Of a stretch of 64,000 nt of DNA, positions 25,292 to 36,908 are shown piece by piece. The stretch's first letter is position 1. Each line of letters starts with the position of its first letter. This DNA is from Arthrobacter sp. B6 (GTDB lineage Bacteria; Actinomycetota; Actinomycetes; Actinomycetales; Micrococcaceae). The notes beneath the pieces are model-generated. The model was not told the origin of the DNA and made no database searches. It was given only the letters and a program-made list of their open reading frames with translations. The stretch spans positions 1,152,095-1,216,094 of the forward strand of contig NZ_KV467168.1 in NCBI RefSeq assembly GCF_001663775.1, in the 5' to 3' direction. Both the position numbers and the translations under genes were made by a program.

Positions 25292-26788
25292 TTATTTGGC
25301 GTCAGCCGTGACTGACTGCTTCGGGTCAACCTTGGTCTTCTCTGCACTTCCGGGTGTCCCGGGCACCGGCACGTCCCCCGGCGTACCGGCCGGCGCAACG
25401 GGAGCCGCGGCGGGCTTGGGAGCCGGGGAGGCTGCCGCCACGAAGGCACCACGCGGGTTGTCGAGGTCGATCAGCTGGGTGGTGTCGCGGCCTGCGAAGA
25501 AGCTGATGATCCAGTTGAAGATCACGCGGAACTTGCGCTCGAACGTGGGCATCGCCATGCCGTGGTAGCCGCGGTGGGCCAGCCAGGCGAGGGGGCCCTT
25601 GAGGCCGATGCTCCCGATCAGGTTGATGTTGGCAACACCCTTCCATTCGCCGAAGCCGGCCACGGCACCCAGGTTCTTGTGCTTGTAGTCCTTCAGCGGC
25701 TTGTCCCAGCGGGAAGCCCACAGGTTCTTCGCGAGGCGCTTGGCCTGGCGAAGGGCGTGCTGGGCGTTCGGCACGCAGGTACCGTCCGGCAGGCCACTGC
25801 CCGTGAGGTCCGGAACCGCGGCGATGTCGCCTGCAGCCCAGGCGTTCTCGACGATTCCCTCGTCCCCTCCGATGCGCATGTCGGGAAGGGTGCGGATGCG
25901 GCCGCGCGGTTCAAGCGGGAAGTCAGTGGAGCGGACCATCGGGTTGGCCTGCACACCGGCGGTCCACACGAGGGTATCTGCTTCGAAGTCCTGCGCCGGG
26001 GTTTTGTCCGGGAGGTTGATGAGCTTGATGGAGCCTTCGGCGTTGTCCAGGGAGGTGTTCAAGAGGACCTCGATGCCGCGGCTGCGGAGGTGCTCCACCA
26101 CCCATTCGGCCTGCTTGGCCGTTACCTCGGGCATGATGCGCCCCATGGCCTCAACCAGGACAAAGCGGACTTCCTCCTGCTTGATGCGCGGGTTGTTCTT
26201 GACTGCAGCGCGGGCGAGGTCTTCCATCTCGGTGATGCACTCGATGCCTGCAAACCCGCCGCCCACCACCACGAAGGTCAGCGCCTTGGCGCGTGCTGCG
26301 GGATCGGTAATGGTGGAGGCAGCTTCAATGCGCTCCAGCACCTTGTTGCGAAGGGCCACAGCCTCTTCGATGGTCTTCAGGCCGATGCCCTTGTCCGCGA
26401 GGCCCTTGATCGGGAAGGTGCGGGTGATGGCGCCGGCTGCCATCACGACGTCGAAGTAAGGAACCTCGAAGTTCTCGCCGCCGTCCGCGGGAGCCACAAC
26501 GGCAGTGCGGTTGGCGTGGTCGATCGAGGTGACGCGGCCCTGGATCAGTTCAGTCTGCTTGAGGTGCTGGCGGTGGGAGACCACTGCGTGGCGGGCCTCG
26601 ATGTTGCCGCCCGCAACCTCGGGGAGGAACGGCTGGTAGGTCATGTAGGGCAGGGGATCAACGAGGGTGACGATGCCACCGGCATTCGCGATCTTCTTCT
26701 GCAGTTTGAGTGCTACGTACAGGCCGACGTACCCGCCGCCGACGACGAGTACCCTGGGACGGTCCTGGAGCTCTGGGGTGGTTGCCAT
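25292..26788 (-). CDS. ndh: Type II NADH dehydrogenase (NDH-2)
   Basis: This 498-aa FAD-dependent oxidoreductase oxidises NADH and reduces menaquinone without proton pumping. Two Rossmann motifs are visible: VLVVGGGYVGLYVALKLQKK (FAD, about residue 14) and FVVVGGGFAGIECITEM (NADH, about residue 172). LVWTAGVQANPMV and NAWAAGDIAAVPDL bind FAD, and a C-terminal amphipathic segment around FNWIISFFAGRD fits membrane attachment. A Pro/Ala-rich tail of about 50 residues follows, longer than usual. A terminator-like hairpin lies downstream. Confidence 0.9.
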   Translation of the reverse strand: MATTPELQDRPRVLVVGGGYVGLYVALKLQKKIANAGGIVTLVDPLPYMTYQPFLPEVAGGNIEARHAVVSHRQHLKQTELIQGRVTSIDHANRTAVVAPADGGENFEVPYFDVVMAAGAITRTFPIKGLADKGIGLKTIEEAVALRNKVLERIEAASTITDPAARAKALTFVVVGGGFAGIECITEMEDLARAAVKNNPRIKQEEVRFVLVEAMGRIMPEVTAKQAEWVVEHLRSRGIEVLLNTSLDNAEGSIKLINLPDKTPAQDFEADTLVWTAGVQANPMVRSTDFPLEPRGRIRTLPDMRIGGDEGIVENAWAAGDIAAVPDLTGSGLPDGTCVPNAQHALRQAKRLAKNLWASRWDKPLKDYKHKNLGAVAGFGEWKGVANINLIGSIGLKGPLAWLAHRGYHGMAMPTFERKFRVIFNWIISFFAGRDTTQLIDLDNPRGAFVAAASPAPKPAAAPVAPAGTPGDVPVPGTPGSAEKTKVDPKQSVTADAK

Positions 26789-26837
26789 GATTCAAGAATA
26801 CAGTACTTTGTGAAAATCTTCACTAACTACCCCCTGG

Positions 26838-28235
26838 CTACGTTTTACCGCCGGAATCAACGGCATCCAGCACCCCGGTATCGGGCTCTTCCTGAGTCAG
26901 GCGGGGGTTGCGGGCCGCCCGGCGCAGCTGGATAACAGCCGCTGCGATGATCACCACAAAAAGTATGGCGAAGCCAATAACGACGACGGCGCCGAGGGCA
27001 GTGTCACGCTGGGACGGAGCCTCAGCAGCCGGAACGGTGGGCTCGGGCAGCGTGGGCACGGCGCTGGGAACGTCGGTGGTGGGTACCGGGACGGGCGTGG
27101 CCAGGTTTCCGCGGCGGTGCACGCGGATCCAGTCGGAGATGGAACCCAGCGGGTTGATGGCGGCCTCGGGAACGGAATCCTTCAGCGCGGCCTCGGCATT
27201 GAGCACGCCGAAGCCGTAGAGCGGGTCCTTGCCCGGCGCGCCAGCATCCTTGGCGGTGCTGACGATGCGGTTAATGACCTGTTTTGCGCTCATCTCCGGC
27301 CACTTGGACCGGATCAGTGCCGCGACGCCGGCCACGATGGGCGTGGCCCCGGACGTTCCTGCCCACTCGGCGTACCCGCCGCCGGGCACCCCTCCGAGCA
27401 GGTTTTCAGCAGGGGCCGCCACTCCGATGCTGATTCCCTGTGAGGACGAATCAATGCTCGCCACACCTTTGCGGTCCAGTCCGGCTACGGTCAGCACGCC
27501 GGGAATGGTGGCAGGTGCGCCCACCTGGATGTTGCCACCCACCCGGTTTCCGGCGGCGGCCACGATCACGACGTCCTTCTGCTCGGCGTAGAGGAACGCC
27601 GCATCCCAACTCTGTGGCCACTGGGGCGTGGTGCTGCCGAGGGAAATGTTGATGACTTTGGCACCGTTGTCCACGGCCCAGCGGACCGCCTCGGGAATCT
27701 GGTCCTGGTCGCTCTTCCCGGCGGGGTTCGGCGAACCCAGCCACGTGGAGACGGACAGGATCTCCGCTTCAGGCGCCACCCCCACGATTCCGTCAGGGCC
27801 CGCGCCGGACGGAGCCGGACTGGGGCTGGCCGTCGAGTTCGCAGGCTGGTGTCCGCGGCCAGCCAGCATGGTGGCTACCAGCGTGCCGTGTTCCGGCTTG
27901 CCGCCGATGCTCTTCTGCCCGTTCGGATTTCCGGATCCGGACGCGTCGAACCCGCCGGTGACGGCTCCCTTCAGATCGGGGTGCTGGCCGTCCACGCCGC
28001 TGTCGATCACGGCGACTTTTACGCCGGCGCCTTTGGAGACCTCCCAGGCCTTCGTGATTCCGGATTCGGCCAGCCAGTACTGCTTGTCGCGCTCAGCGTC
28101 GGCGCGTGCCGCGGGTGCTGCGACGAGGCCTGCAGCCAGGCTGGCTCCTGCCAGGGTCACCGCCAGGAGAGCGGAGGCGGTCCGGCGGAGCCGGGCTGTT
28201 GCTCTGGTCATTTGGGGTCCCATGGTCGGTGACAT
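26838..28235 (-). CDS. S8 family serine peptidase (mycosin-like, membrane anchored)
   Basis: The 465-aa protein has a signal peptide (about residues 10-46), a subtilisin catalytic domain with D78 (AVIDSG), H116 (HGT), N230 (AAGN) and S295 (GTSGATP), a Pro/Thr linker, a membrane segment near residues 410-435 and a short cytoplasmic tail. This layout is that of mycosins, the proteases of type VII secretion, but no EccB/C/D/E or WXG100 gene is present here. It sits between ndh and the ppx-DUF501-divIC-eno run. The start could also be the ATG at 28211; neither has a clear Shine-Dalgarno. Confidence 0.88.
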   Translation of the reverse strand: MSPTMGPQMTRATARLRRTASALLAVTLAGASLAAGLVAAPAARADAERDKQYWLAESGITKAWEVSKGAGVKVAVIDSGVDGQHPDLKGAVTGGFDASGSGNPNGQKSIGGKPEHGTLVATMLAGRGHQPANSTASPSPAPSGAGPDGIVGVAPEAEILSVSTWLGSPNPAGKSDQDQIPEAVRWAVDNGAKVINISLGSTTPQWPQSWDAAFLYAEQKDVVIVAAAGNRVGGNIQVGAPATIPGVLTVAGLDRKGVASIDSSSQGISIGVAAPAENLLGGVPGGGYAEWAGTSGATPIVAGVAALIRSKWPEMSAKQVINRIVSTAKDAGAPGKDPLYGFGVLNAEAALKDSVPEAAINPLGSISDWIRVHRRGNLATPVPVPTTDVPSAVPTLPEPTVPAAEAPSQRDTALGAVVVIGFAILFVVIIAAAVIQLRRAARNPRLTQEEPDTGVLDAVDSGGKT

Positions 28236-28285
28236 GAACTCGGCTGCTCGCTGCGTCTGGCTGACGCTGCCGGGGCCATTGCCTC

Positions 28286-29233
28286 TCAGCTGATGCTCAG
28301 GGCAATACCGTCAAGAATATCGTGTTCGCTGGCGGTGGCCGTGACAATGCGGCCGCCGCTGAGCCCGCCAAGCTGCTCCAGGATGCGCCGCCACACCAGG
28401 CCTCCGGCGCCGATGACGTCCACGCGTCCCGGGTGCATGTACGGCAGTGCTGCGCGCTGCGCCCGGGGCATCTTCAGCAGGTCGGTGGCAGCCCTGCTGA
28501 TGTCGTCGATGGGCAGTTCCGAGCCGTGGATCGCGTCCGGAGAATATTCGGGCAGGCGCATTGCGTGGGCCGTGATGGTGGTGATGGATCCGGCGACGCC
28601 GACGACGGCGGTGGCGCGTTCCAGCGGCACGTCCAGTACCGCCCTGGTGATGGCGGCGTCGACGTCGGCTTCCGCGGCGGCGATTTGTGCGGCGGTGGGC
28701 GGATCCTCCCGCAGGTGGCGCTCAGTCAGCCTGACGCAGCCGACGTCGACCGATTTGGCGGCGGTCACGCCGTCAGCGGTGCCCAGCACGAATTCGGTGC
28801 TTCCGCCCCCGAGGTCAACCACCAGCACGTGGGCCCCGTCAAGGATGGGCAGGACGCTGCCGGCGCCGGCGAAGGACAGCGCCGCTTCCTCGTCACCGGT
28901 GATGACCTCTGGTTCGACGCCGAGAAGGTCGCGGATGCCATCCACAAAGACCTGCCGGTTGCGGGCGTCACGGCTGGCGGAGGTGGCGACGAACCGGACC
29001 TTGGCTGCGCCGTGTTCGCGGATCAGCCGGGCGTAGTCAGCCGTGGCGGCGAAGGTGCGTTCCAGCGCTGCCGGAGCGAGTTCACCGGTGGCATCCACGC
29101 CCTCACCCAGGCGGACAACGCGCATTTCGCGGACAACGTCGGTGAGCTTCGCCGAGCCGTTGCTGCGGTCGACGTCAGCGATCAGCAGGCGGATGGAATT
29201 CGTGCCGCAGTCGATGGCGGCGACGCGGCTCAT
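28286..29233 (-). CDS. Exopolyphosphatase/pppGpp phosphohydrolase family (Ppx/GppA)
   Basis: This 315-aa protein of the ASKHA fold removes terminal phosphate from polyphosphate or pppGpp. The phosphate loops are RVAAIDCGTNSIRLLIADV (residues 2-20) and VVDLGGGSTEFVLG in the middle. It is the short form lacking the C-terminal HD-like domain, like mycobacterial Rv1026. It overlaps the DUF501 gene by 4 bp (ATGA) and is co-transcribed downstream of it. Confidence 0.92.
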   Translation of the reverse strand: MSRVAAIDCGTNSIRLLIADVDRSNGSAKLTDVVREMRVVRLGEGVDATGELAPAALERTFAATADYARLIREHGAAKVRFVATSASRDARNRQVFVDGIRDLLGVEPEVITGDEEAALSFAGAGSVLPILDGAHVLVVDLGGGSTEFVLGTADGVTAAKSVDVGCVRLTERHLREDPPTAAQIAAAEADVDAAITRAVLDVPLERATAVVGVAGSITTITAHAMRLPEYSPDAIHGSELPIDDISRAATDLLKMPRAQRAALPYMHPGRVDVIGAGGLVWRRILEQLGGLSGGRIVTATASEHDILDGIALSIS

Positions 29234-29913
29234 AATGCTGCCTCGGCAGTGCCTGCGGACTTCCGGACAGGTGCAGGACGGCCAACAATGTCGGGCAGCC
29301 CCTGGGGTCCGTGCCTGCTGAGGTCCCTTGACGGGGCCTCCCCCGCCGTGTCCCAGGCGCCGTCACAATAACAACGGTCCGCAGTCCACCATTCGCTGAT
29401 GTCCGCGATGGCCTCATCGCCCAACGGGTTAACACCCGGGCCAGCCGCCAGCGAGTGCCCGACCAGGACATGCAGGCATTTGACCCGGGTGGGCATGCCT
29501 CCGGCGGAGATGCCGTCAATCTCCGGGACTGGACCCACTCCTGAGCGTTCCCCGATGGCTGTCCGTGCCGCAAGGTACTCGTCGTGCGCAGACCGGTAGG
29601 CAGCTGCCAGGGGCCCATCAGCGGCCAGCCGTTCATTCATCTCGTTCATGAGCCCGGCCGCCTCCAGCCGGGAGACCGCCGAGGTGATCACCGGATGCGT
29701 CAGGTAGAACGTGGTGGGGAACGGTGTCCCGTTGGCAAGCCGTGGGGCGGTGGCCGCGACGAGGGGGTTGCCGCAGACGCAGCGCGCCGGGATCTCCACC
29801 ACGTCGCGGACCGGCCGGCCCAGCTGGCGGCTGAGTACTTCGAGATCGTGTGCTGATGGCTGGCGGGACTCCTCCGGCGCAGTTGCCGTGTTTTCTTCCA
29901 CTGGCGCGGCCAT
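29230..29913 (-). CDS. DUF501 domain protein
   Basis: The 227-aa protein matches DUF501 by the order of its motifs: QLGRPVRDVVEIPARCVCGNPLVAATAPRLANGTPFPTTFYLTHP, GGMPTRVKCLHVLVGHSLAAGPGVNPLGDEA and the C-terminal WCDGAW-like CYCDGAW. Several cysteines and histidines (C47/C49, C161, H163, H167 region) could bind metal. The function is unknown. It always travels with divIC/ftsB and ppx in actinobacteria (Rv1025 next to Rv1024 and Rv1026, as I recall). It begins 15 bp after the FtsB-like gene. Confidence 0.88.
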   Translation of the reverse strand: MAAPVEENTATAPEESRQPSAHDLEVLSRQLGRPVRDVVEIPARCVCGNPLVAATAPRLANGTPFPTTFYLTHPVITSAVSRLEAAGLMNEMNERLAADGPLAAAYRSAHDEYLAARTAIGERSGVGPVPEIDGISAGGMPTRVKCLHVLVGHSLAAGPGVNPLGDEAIADISEWWTADRCYCDGAWDTAGEAPSRDLSRHGPQGLPDIVGRPAPVRKSAGTAEAAL

Positions 29914-29928
29914 CCTTCCTCTATCGGT

Positions 29929-30606
29929 TCAGTCTGTGGCCGCACGCCTGATGGACTCCCACAGGGAATCCACCCACGGCAGATCGGCGGGGTCGTGTGC
30001 TGCAGCACCGGACTGGCTGCTGCTACCGGCCGGCAGGTCGCTGCCGAATACCCAGTAGCCGGTCTCACCCGGCATAACCATGTTAATGCGGTCGCGGGCC
30101 TGTTGTTTCACGTAGTTGGGGTCCTGCCACCGGGACACCTGTTGCCTGAGGCTGTCCTGTTGCGCCTGGCTGGCCGCGATGTCGGCGTTGAGGGCCGCGA
30201 TTTCCGCCCTCTTGTCGAAGAAGATCTTCACCGTGGGGGCCAGCATGATGGTGATCGCAATCATGACCACCGCCAGCGCGAGCATCCGGCCGGAGAAGGC
30301 CTTGGCCGGAACCGGCTGGCTGTCGTCATGGACGTCGTCCTGGACGGTCTTCCGGGCGGGGCCGCCCTTGGGAGTCCCGGCCTTGCTGGGAACGGCGGCG
30401 TTACTCCCCCGTGTTTTTGTGGACGGCGTCGGGGTGTCCTTCCTGGGTGCGCCGGTGCTTTTCGCCGGGGCCGCTTTGGCCTTGGCACTGCCGAAATCGG
30501 CTTGGATGACGTCGGCGGCTTCCTTGGCCGGCGCCGTTGTGGCTTGCTCCGTTGTGGCGGGCCGCCCTGAGGTGGCCCTGGGAACTTTGGGACGGCGGGT
30601 AGCCAT
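29929..30606 (-). CDS. Septum formation initiator family protein (FtsB/DivIC-like)
   Basis: This 225-aa bitopic membrane protein has a long Ala/Lys/Pro/Thr-rich cytoplasmic N-terminus (about 110 residues), one membrane segment (MLALAVVMIAITIMLAPTVKIFF), an extracytoplasmic coiled coil (EIAALNADIAASQAQQDSLRQQV) and the family motif DPNYVKQQARDRINMVMPGETGYWV. It should act in the divisome with FtsL and FtsQ. The ATG at 30606 has AGGAG 5 nt upstream; the longer frame to 30660 is not supported. It follows eno after a terminator. Confidence 0.9.
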   Translation of the reverse strand: MATRRPKVPRATSGRPATTEQATTAPAKEAADVIQADFGSAKAKAAPAKSTGAPRKDTPTPSTKTRGSNAAVPSKAGTPKGGPARKTVQDDVHDDSQPVPAKAFSGRMLALAVVMIAITIMLAPTVKIFFDKRAEIAALNADIAASQAQQDSLRQQVSRWQDPNYVKQQARDRINMVMPGETGYWVFGSDLPAGSSSQSGAAAHDPADLPWVDSLWESIRRAATD

Positions 30607-30689
30607 GACACTCCTGAAACGTGCGGCCTGCCTGGGGCAGCAGCTGTCTGGGCTGAACAAAACCGTGCCGGCTGGACAGTTCGCGAAAC

Positions 30690-30728
30690 AAAAACCGGCG
30701 GCTATGGTCTTTCAACCATAGCCACCGG
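30690..30728 (-). terminator. Terminator after eno
   Basis: Arms 30695-30707 and 30716-30728 form a 13-bp stem with one G-T type mismatch, followed on the minus strand by TTTTTG. It separates eno from the FtsB-like gene. Confidence 0.9.
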
Positions 30729-30747
30729 TCAGTTGTTTATGCGGCTA

Positions 30748-32130
<1,383 letters not shown>

Positions 32131-32158
32131 TTACGGAAACCTATCCATCCCCCGGACG

Positions 32159-32848
32159 TCATGATGGCGCATTACTGCCTTCATGGGCGGCCTGGTAGCG
32201 CCGGACAGCGCCCCGGAGCGCACGTTCGGCGTCGAATCCTTTCCTGCGGGCAGAACCGACGACGGCGAGCAGCAGCTCGCCGAGCTCCTCCTCGGTTTCC
32301 GGGGCCACGACCGCAGGGCTCCCTGGCCGGTCTTGCGGGGTTAGGGAGCGGTTCGGGCCCGCCGACCCGGCGCGCGCTGCCCGGTCCAGGGCCTTCTGTG
32401 CCTTTGCGAGGGCCGGCAGCGCATGGGGGATCCCCTCGAACGGGTTCTTGCGTTCAGGCCGTTCAACCCTTTTGATGGCGTCCCATTTCTGCACGATCTC
32501 CTCGACCGTGGCCGGGAAGCTGTCCTGAAGGGAGCCGTCGGGCCGAAAGACGTGGGGGTTGCGCCGGACCATTTTGGCCGACAGCCCACGGGCAACATCG
32601 TCGAACGTGAAGCTTCCCCGCTCCTGGGCAAGCCGGGCGTGCAGCACCACCTGGAGCAGTACATCGCCAAGCTCGCCCTGGAGTTCGGCGTCGTCCGCAC
32701 CGGTCTCGATGGTCTCGGCCACCTCGAAGCACTCCTCCAGGAGGTACTCCACCAGGGACCGGTGGGTGAGGGCGCCCATCCACGGGCAGTGTTCACGCAG
32801 CTGGCCAATCACGACGACCAGCCGCTCAACGGGAGTCTGGTCAGCCAA
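32159..32848 (-). CDS. mazG: MazG family nucleoside triphosphate pyrophosphohydrolase
   Basis: This 229-aa protein hydrolyses NTPs or dNTPs to monophosphate and pyrophosphate, acting in nucleotide pool sanitation. It has one MazG domain with metal ligands EECFEVAE and ELGDVLLQ (about residues 43-75), then FTFDDVARGLSAKMVRRNPHVF. The C-terminal half is a partial, variable second region. The TTG start at 32848 overlaps the add stop codon by 8 bp, which fits coupling. It lacks the long N-terminal region of mycobacterial MazG; the alternative longer frame reads into add and is not credible. Confidence 0.85.
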   Translation of the reverse strand: MADQTPVERLVVVIGQLREHCPWMGALTHRSLVEYLLEECFEVAETIETGADDAELQGELGDVLLQVVLHARLAQERGSFTFDDVARGLSAKMVRRNPHVFRPDGSLQDSFPATVEEIVQKWDAIKRVERPERKNPFEGIPHALPALAKAQKALDRAARAGSAGPNRSLTPQDRPGSPAVVAPETEEELGELLLAVVGSARRKGFDAERALRGAVRRYQAAHEGSNAPS

Positions 32849-33983
32849 GGTTGGCGTAGGCGTCGTTGATGTATTCCACCAGCGCTTCCTTTTCCTCCAG
32901 CGGGAGGAAGGATGCCTCGGCGGCATTGAGGGTGAGTTCGAGGAGGTCATCGAGGTCGTAGTCGAATGTTTCCACAAGGAGCTCGAACTCGTCGGTCAGG
33001 GTGACGCCGCTCATCAGCCGGTTGTCGGTGTTGATGGTCACGTTGAAGCCGAGCTGGTAGAGCATGTCCAGCGGGTGGCTCTCGATACCCTCTCCGAAAC
33101 CGGCGATCGCTCCGGTCTGGAGGTTGGAGGAGGGGCAGATCTCCAGGGCGATGCCGCGGTCCCGGATCCAGCTGGAAAGGTCGCCAAGGGTGACCAGGCC
33201 GATGCTGTCCTCGTCACTTTCTGCGTCCTCGTCGTCGAACTCCACCATGATGTCCTCCGCGATCCGGACGCCGTGGCCCAGGCGCAGTGCCCGGCCGTCA
33301 ACCAGCGCGGACTGGATGCTCTCAAGTCCGGCGGCCTCGCCGGCATGCACCGTCGCTGGGAAGTTGTGTTCGGCCAGGTACGTGAAGGCGTCTTTGAACC
33401 GGGCTGGAAGGAAACCGTCCTCGGCACCGGCGATATCGAATCCCACCGCTCCCTTGTTGCGGTGGCGCACGGCAAGTTCGGCTATCTCCTGGCCGCGGTC
33501 GGCGTGCCGCATTGCTGTGATGAGCTGGCCGACCTGGATCTCGCGCCCGGTTTCAGCCACGGCGTCGACACCGGCTTCGAGGCCCTCCTGCACGGCCTCC
33601 ACCGCCTCGTCCAGGGTCAGGCCGTTCTGCAGGTGCTGCTCGGGTGCCCAGCGGACCTCGCCGTACACCACGCCGTCGTCCGCGAGGTCTTCCACGAATT
33701 CCTTGGCGACGCGGAACAGGCCTTCCTTGGTCTGCATCACGGCCACCGTGTGGTCGAAAGTCTCCAGGTAGCGGACCAGCGAACCGGAGTCAGCGGACTC
33801 GCGGAACCATTCGCCCAGTGCCACTGGATCGGTAGAGGGAAGGGTATGGCCAACCCCCTCCGCAAGCTCGATGATGGTGGCCGGACGGAGACCACCGTCC
33901 AGGTGATCGTGGAGTGAAACCTTGGGCAGGTTCTTCAGGTCAAAATCGATGGCAGGGGCAGCGTCAACAATGGGCTCAGTCAC
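32841..33983 (-). CDS. add: Adenosine deaminase
   Basis: This zinc enzyme deaminates adenosine and deoxyadenosine to inosine forms. The 380-aa protein has H25 and H27 in SLHDHLDGG, HAGEA at 213-217 (catalytic Glu), LGHGVRIAED, and the late NTDNRLMSG, where Asn-Arg follows the metal Asp instead of the common Asp-Pro. A short acidic insertion (FDDEDAESDEDS, about 245-256) interrupts the usual spacing after the HG motif. TAAGGT (33995-33990) lies 6 nt before the GTG start, suggesting its own leaderless promoter rather than read-through from the deoA operon. Confidence 0.93.
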   Translation of the reverse strand: MTEPIVDAAPAIDFDLKNLPKVSLHDHLDGGLRPATIIELAEGVGHTLPSTDPVALGEWFRESADSGSLVRYLETFDHTVAVMQTKEGLFRVAKEFVEDLADDGVVYGEVRWAPEQHLQNGLTLDEAVEAVQEGLEAGVDAVAETGREIQVGQLITAMRHADRGQEIAELAVRHRNKGAVGFDIAGAEDGFLPARFKDAFTYLAEHNFPATVHAGEAAGLESIQSALVDGRALRLGHGVRIAEDIMVEFDDEDAESDEDSIGLVTLGDLSSWIRDRGIALEICPSSNLQTGAIAGFGEGIESHPLDMLYQLGFNVTINTDNRLMSGVTLTDEFELLVETFDYDLDDLLELTLNAAEASFLPLEEKEALVEYINDAYANLG

Positions 33984-34022
33984 GTACCAACCTTAGGGTC
34001 GGCGGACTCTCAGCGCCAGCCG

Positions 34023-34751
34023 CTACTGGGTGCCGGGCTCAGCGTCCCCGGCCGCCGAGGCGAGGAGCGGGGCAGACCCGGAGCGCGGAGGCTGTGAGCC
34101 TTCCGGACCGCCGTCGAGCCATTCATCCACCACCTCGGCGTCGTTGCGGGCCAGGTGCTTGTGCCACCAGCGCAGGGCGTGGTCGATCACAATGCCCAGG
34201 ACGATCGCGAACACCACGGCAATGCCTGCGCTCAGCAGTGGGTTGTGATGGAGCCATGGGAACGAACTGGCCAGGAGGCCGATGCCGATCGAGTAGCCCA
34301 CCCACGTGATGCAGGCGAAGGCATCCAGCAGGAAGAACCGGCGGTGCGCAAACCCGGTGCTGCCGGCGACATAGTTCACGGCCACGCGGCCCCAGGGGAT
34401 GTACCGGGCCGTGAAGATGAGGACGGCACCGCGCTTTTCAAGTTCGTACCTCGCCCAGCCGAACGCCTTTTTCACCTTGGGGCGGCGCATCCACTTCCAG
34501 CGGTCCAGGCCGATCCTGCGGCCCAGCAGGAAGGCCATGTTGTCCCCCGCGATGGCGCCGATCAGGGCTGTGGCGCCAAGGATCCACAGGTTGGGCTCTC
34601 CGCCGTGGCGGGAAAACGCAGCCAGCGCGACGATGAGGGTCTCGCTGGGGACCACCATCGCGAAGCCGTCCACAAAAAAGAAAACCAGCAGCACTGGGTA
34701 AATCCACCACTGGCCCGCTGCATGGAGCACGGCCTCATTGATAAACTCCAC
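34023..34751 (-). CDS. DedA family membrane protein
   Basis: The 242-aa protein belongs to the DedA/SNARE-associated family, proposed lipid flippases for undecaprenyl phosphate or other lipids. It has the family signatures DGFAMVVPSETLIVALAAF near residue 25 and RYIPWGRVAVNYVAGSTGFAHRRF in the middle, with four to five membrane segments and a charged C-terminus. The GTG at 34751 has AGGAG 10 nt upstream and begins at the conserved VEFINEAVLHAAG; upstream residues to 34799 are basic and unlikely. It is paralogous to the next gene (34931-35599). Confidence 0.85.
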   Translation of the reverse strand: MEFINEAVLHAAGQWWIYPVLLVFFFVDGFAMVVPSETLIVALAAFSRHGGEPNLWILGATALIGAIAGDNMAFLLGRRIGLDRWKWMRRPKVKKAFGWARYELEKRGAVLIFTARYIPWGRVAVNYVAGSTGFAHRRFFLLDAFACITWVGYSIGIGLLASSFPWLHHNPLLSAGIAVVFAIVLGIVIDHALRWWHKHLARNDAEVVDEWLDGGPEGSQPPRSGSAPLLASAAGDAEPGTQ

Positions 34752-34815
34752 GCGGGTCCTGCTCCTAGACGAAAAAATGACGCGGGCAAAGTGACGCAAA
34801 TCGCTCTTCAGTGTC

Positions 34816-34853
34816 CCACGGCCAGGGCGTCGTTCGCTACGCCCCGGCCGTGG
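34816..34853. terminator. Hairpin between the two dedA-type genes
   Basis: Arms 34816-34829 and 34840-34853 pair over 14 bp with one mismatch. It lies 78 bp beyond the end of the upstream DedA gene, with no T-run on either strand, so termination is only a possibility. Confidence 0.4.
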
Positions 34854-34930
34854 AAGTACGCTTCCAAACCTAGCGGCGGGCGGGCGGTTCCGTCGTCGTC
34901 CTGCGGGCTGATTTCCGCGGGGCCGGCGCG

Positions 34931-35592
34931 TCAGTCCCTGGGTGGAGTCCCGCCGTCGGCTGAGGCTTCGGGGTCCTTCATCCGTTCAACCACCGGAACC
35001 CGCCCGCGGATGCGGTTGATGACGACGTCCACAATGATGCCGAGCGCCACGGCACAGATGATCGCGATGACGGCGCCCAGCAGGTGGTTGTCCTCGAACC
35101 ACTGTCCGAAGAACAGGCCGATGCCCACCGAATAGCTTGCCCACAGGGTGGCCGACAGTATTGTCAGGCCGACGAACCGCAGCCGCGAATAGTGCGTCAC
35201 GCCGGCGGTGAGGTTCACCGCCACCCGGCCGATGGGCACGAACCGGGCCACAAGGATCAGCGACGCAGGCCGTTTCCGCAGTTCCCCTCCTGCCCACCGG
35301 AAGGCGCTTTGCATGCGGGGGCCGCGCATCCAGGACCAGCGGCGGGTTCCTACCCTCCGCCCGATAACGTAGGCAATGTTGTCGCCGGAGAAGGCACCCA
35401 GGCCCGCAACCAGCATCAGCAGCCAGGGATTGGGAACATCCGCGGTGGCCGCCACTGCTGCCAGTCCCACCACCACGGATTCACTGGGTATCGGGGGAAA
35501 GAAACCGTCAATAAGGCAGCAGGCCAGGACGAGGAAGAGCACCCAGGGCTGCCCGGCGGCAGCGAGGATGAAATCGTTGATGGCCTGCATTG

Positions 35593-35599
<7 letters not shown>
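34931..35599 (-). CDS. DedA family membrane protein
   Basis: This second 222-aa DedA protein has FFPPIPSESVVVGLAAVAA (about residue 30) and ARFVPIGRVAVNLTAGVTHYSRLRF, with the Arg of the GRVAVN motif conserved. It shares order and motifs with the product of 34023-34751, indicating an old tandem duplication. Its start overlaps the deoA stop by 7 bp (ATG at 35599; 35590 is an alternative), so it is translationally coupled to nucleoside salvage. What it transports is unknown. Confidence 0.87.
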
Positions 35600-36906
<1,307 letters not shown>

Positions 36907-36908
36907 GT

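Noticed and set aside
25562..26935. 457-codon ORF opposite ndh
   Set aside because: Antisense shadow; the His/Gly/Val-rich translation has no recognisable fold and the ndh frame is complete.
26838..28235. Type VII secretion system locus
   Set aside because: Only a mycosin-like protease is present; no EccA-E or WXG100 gene lies in the window.
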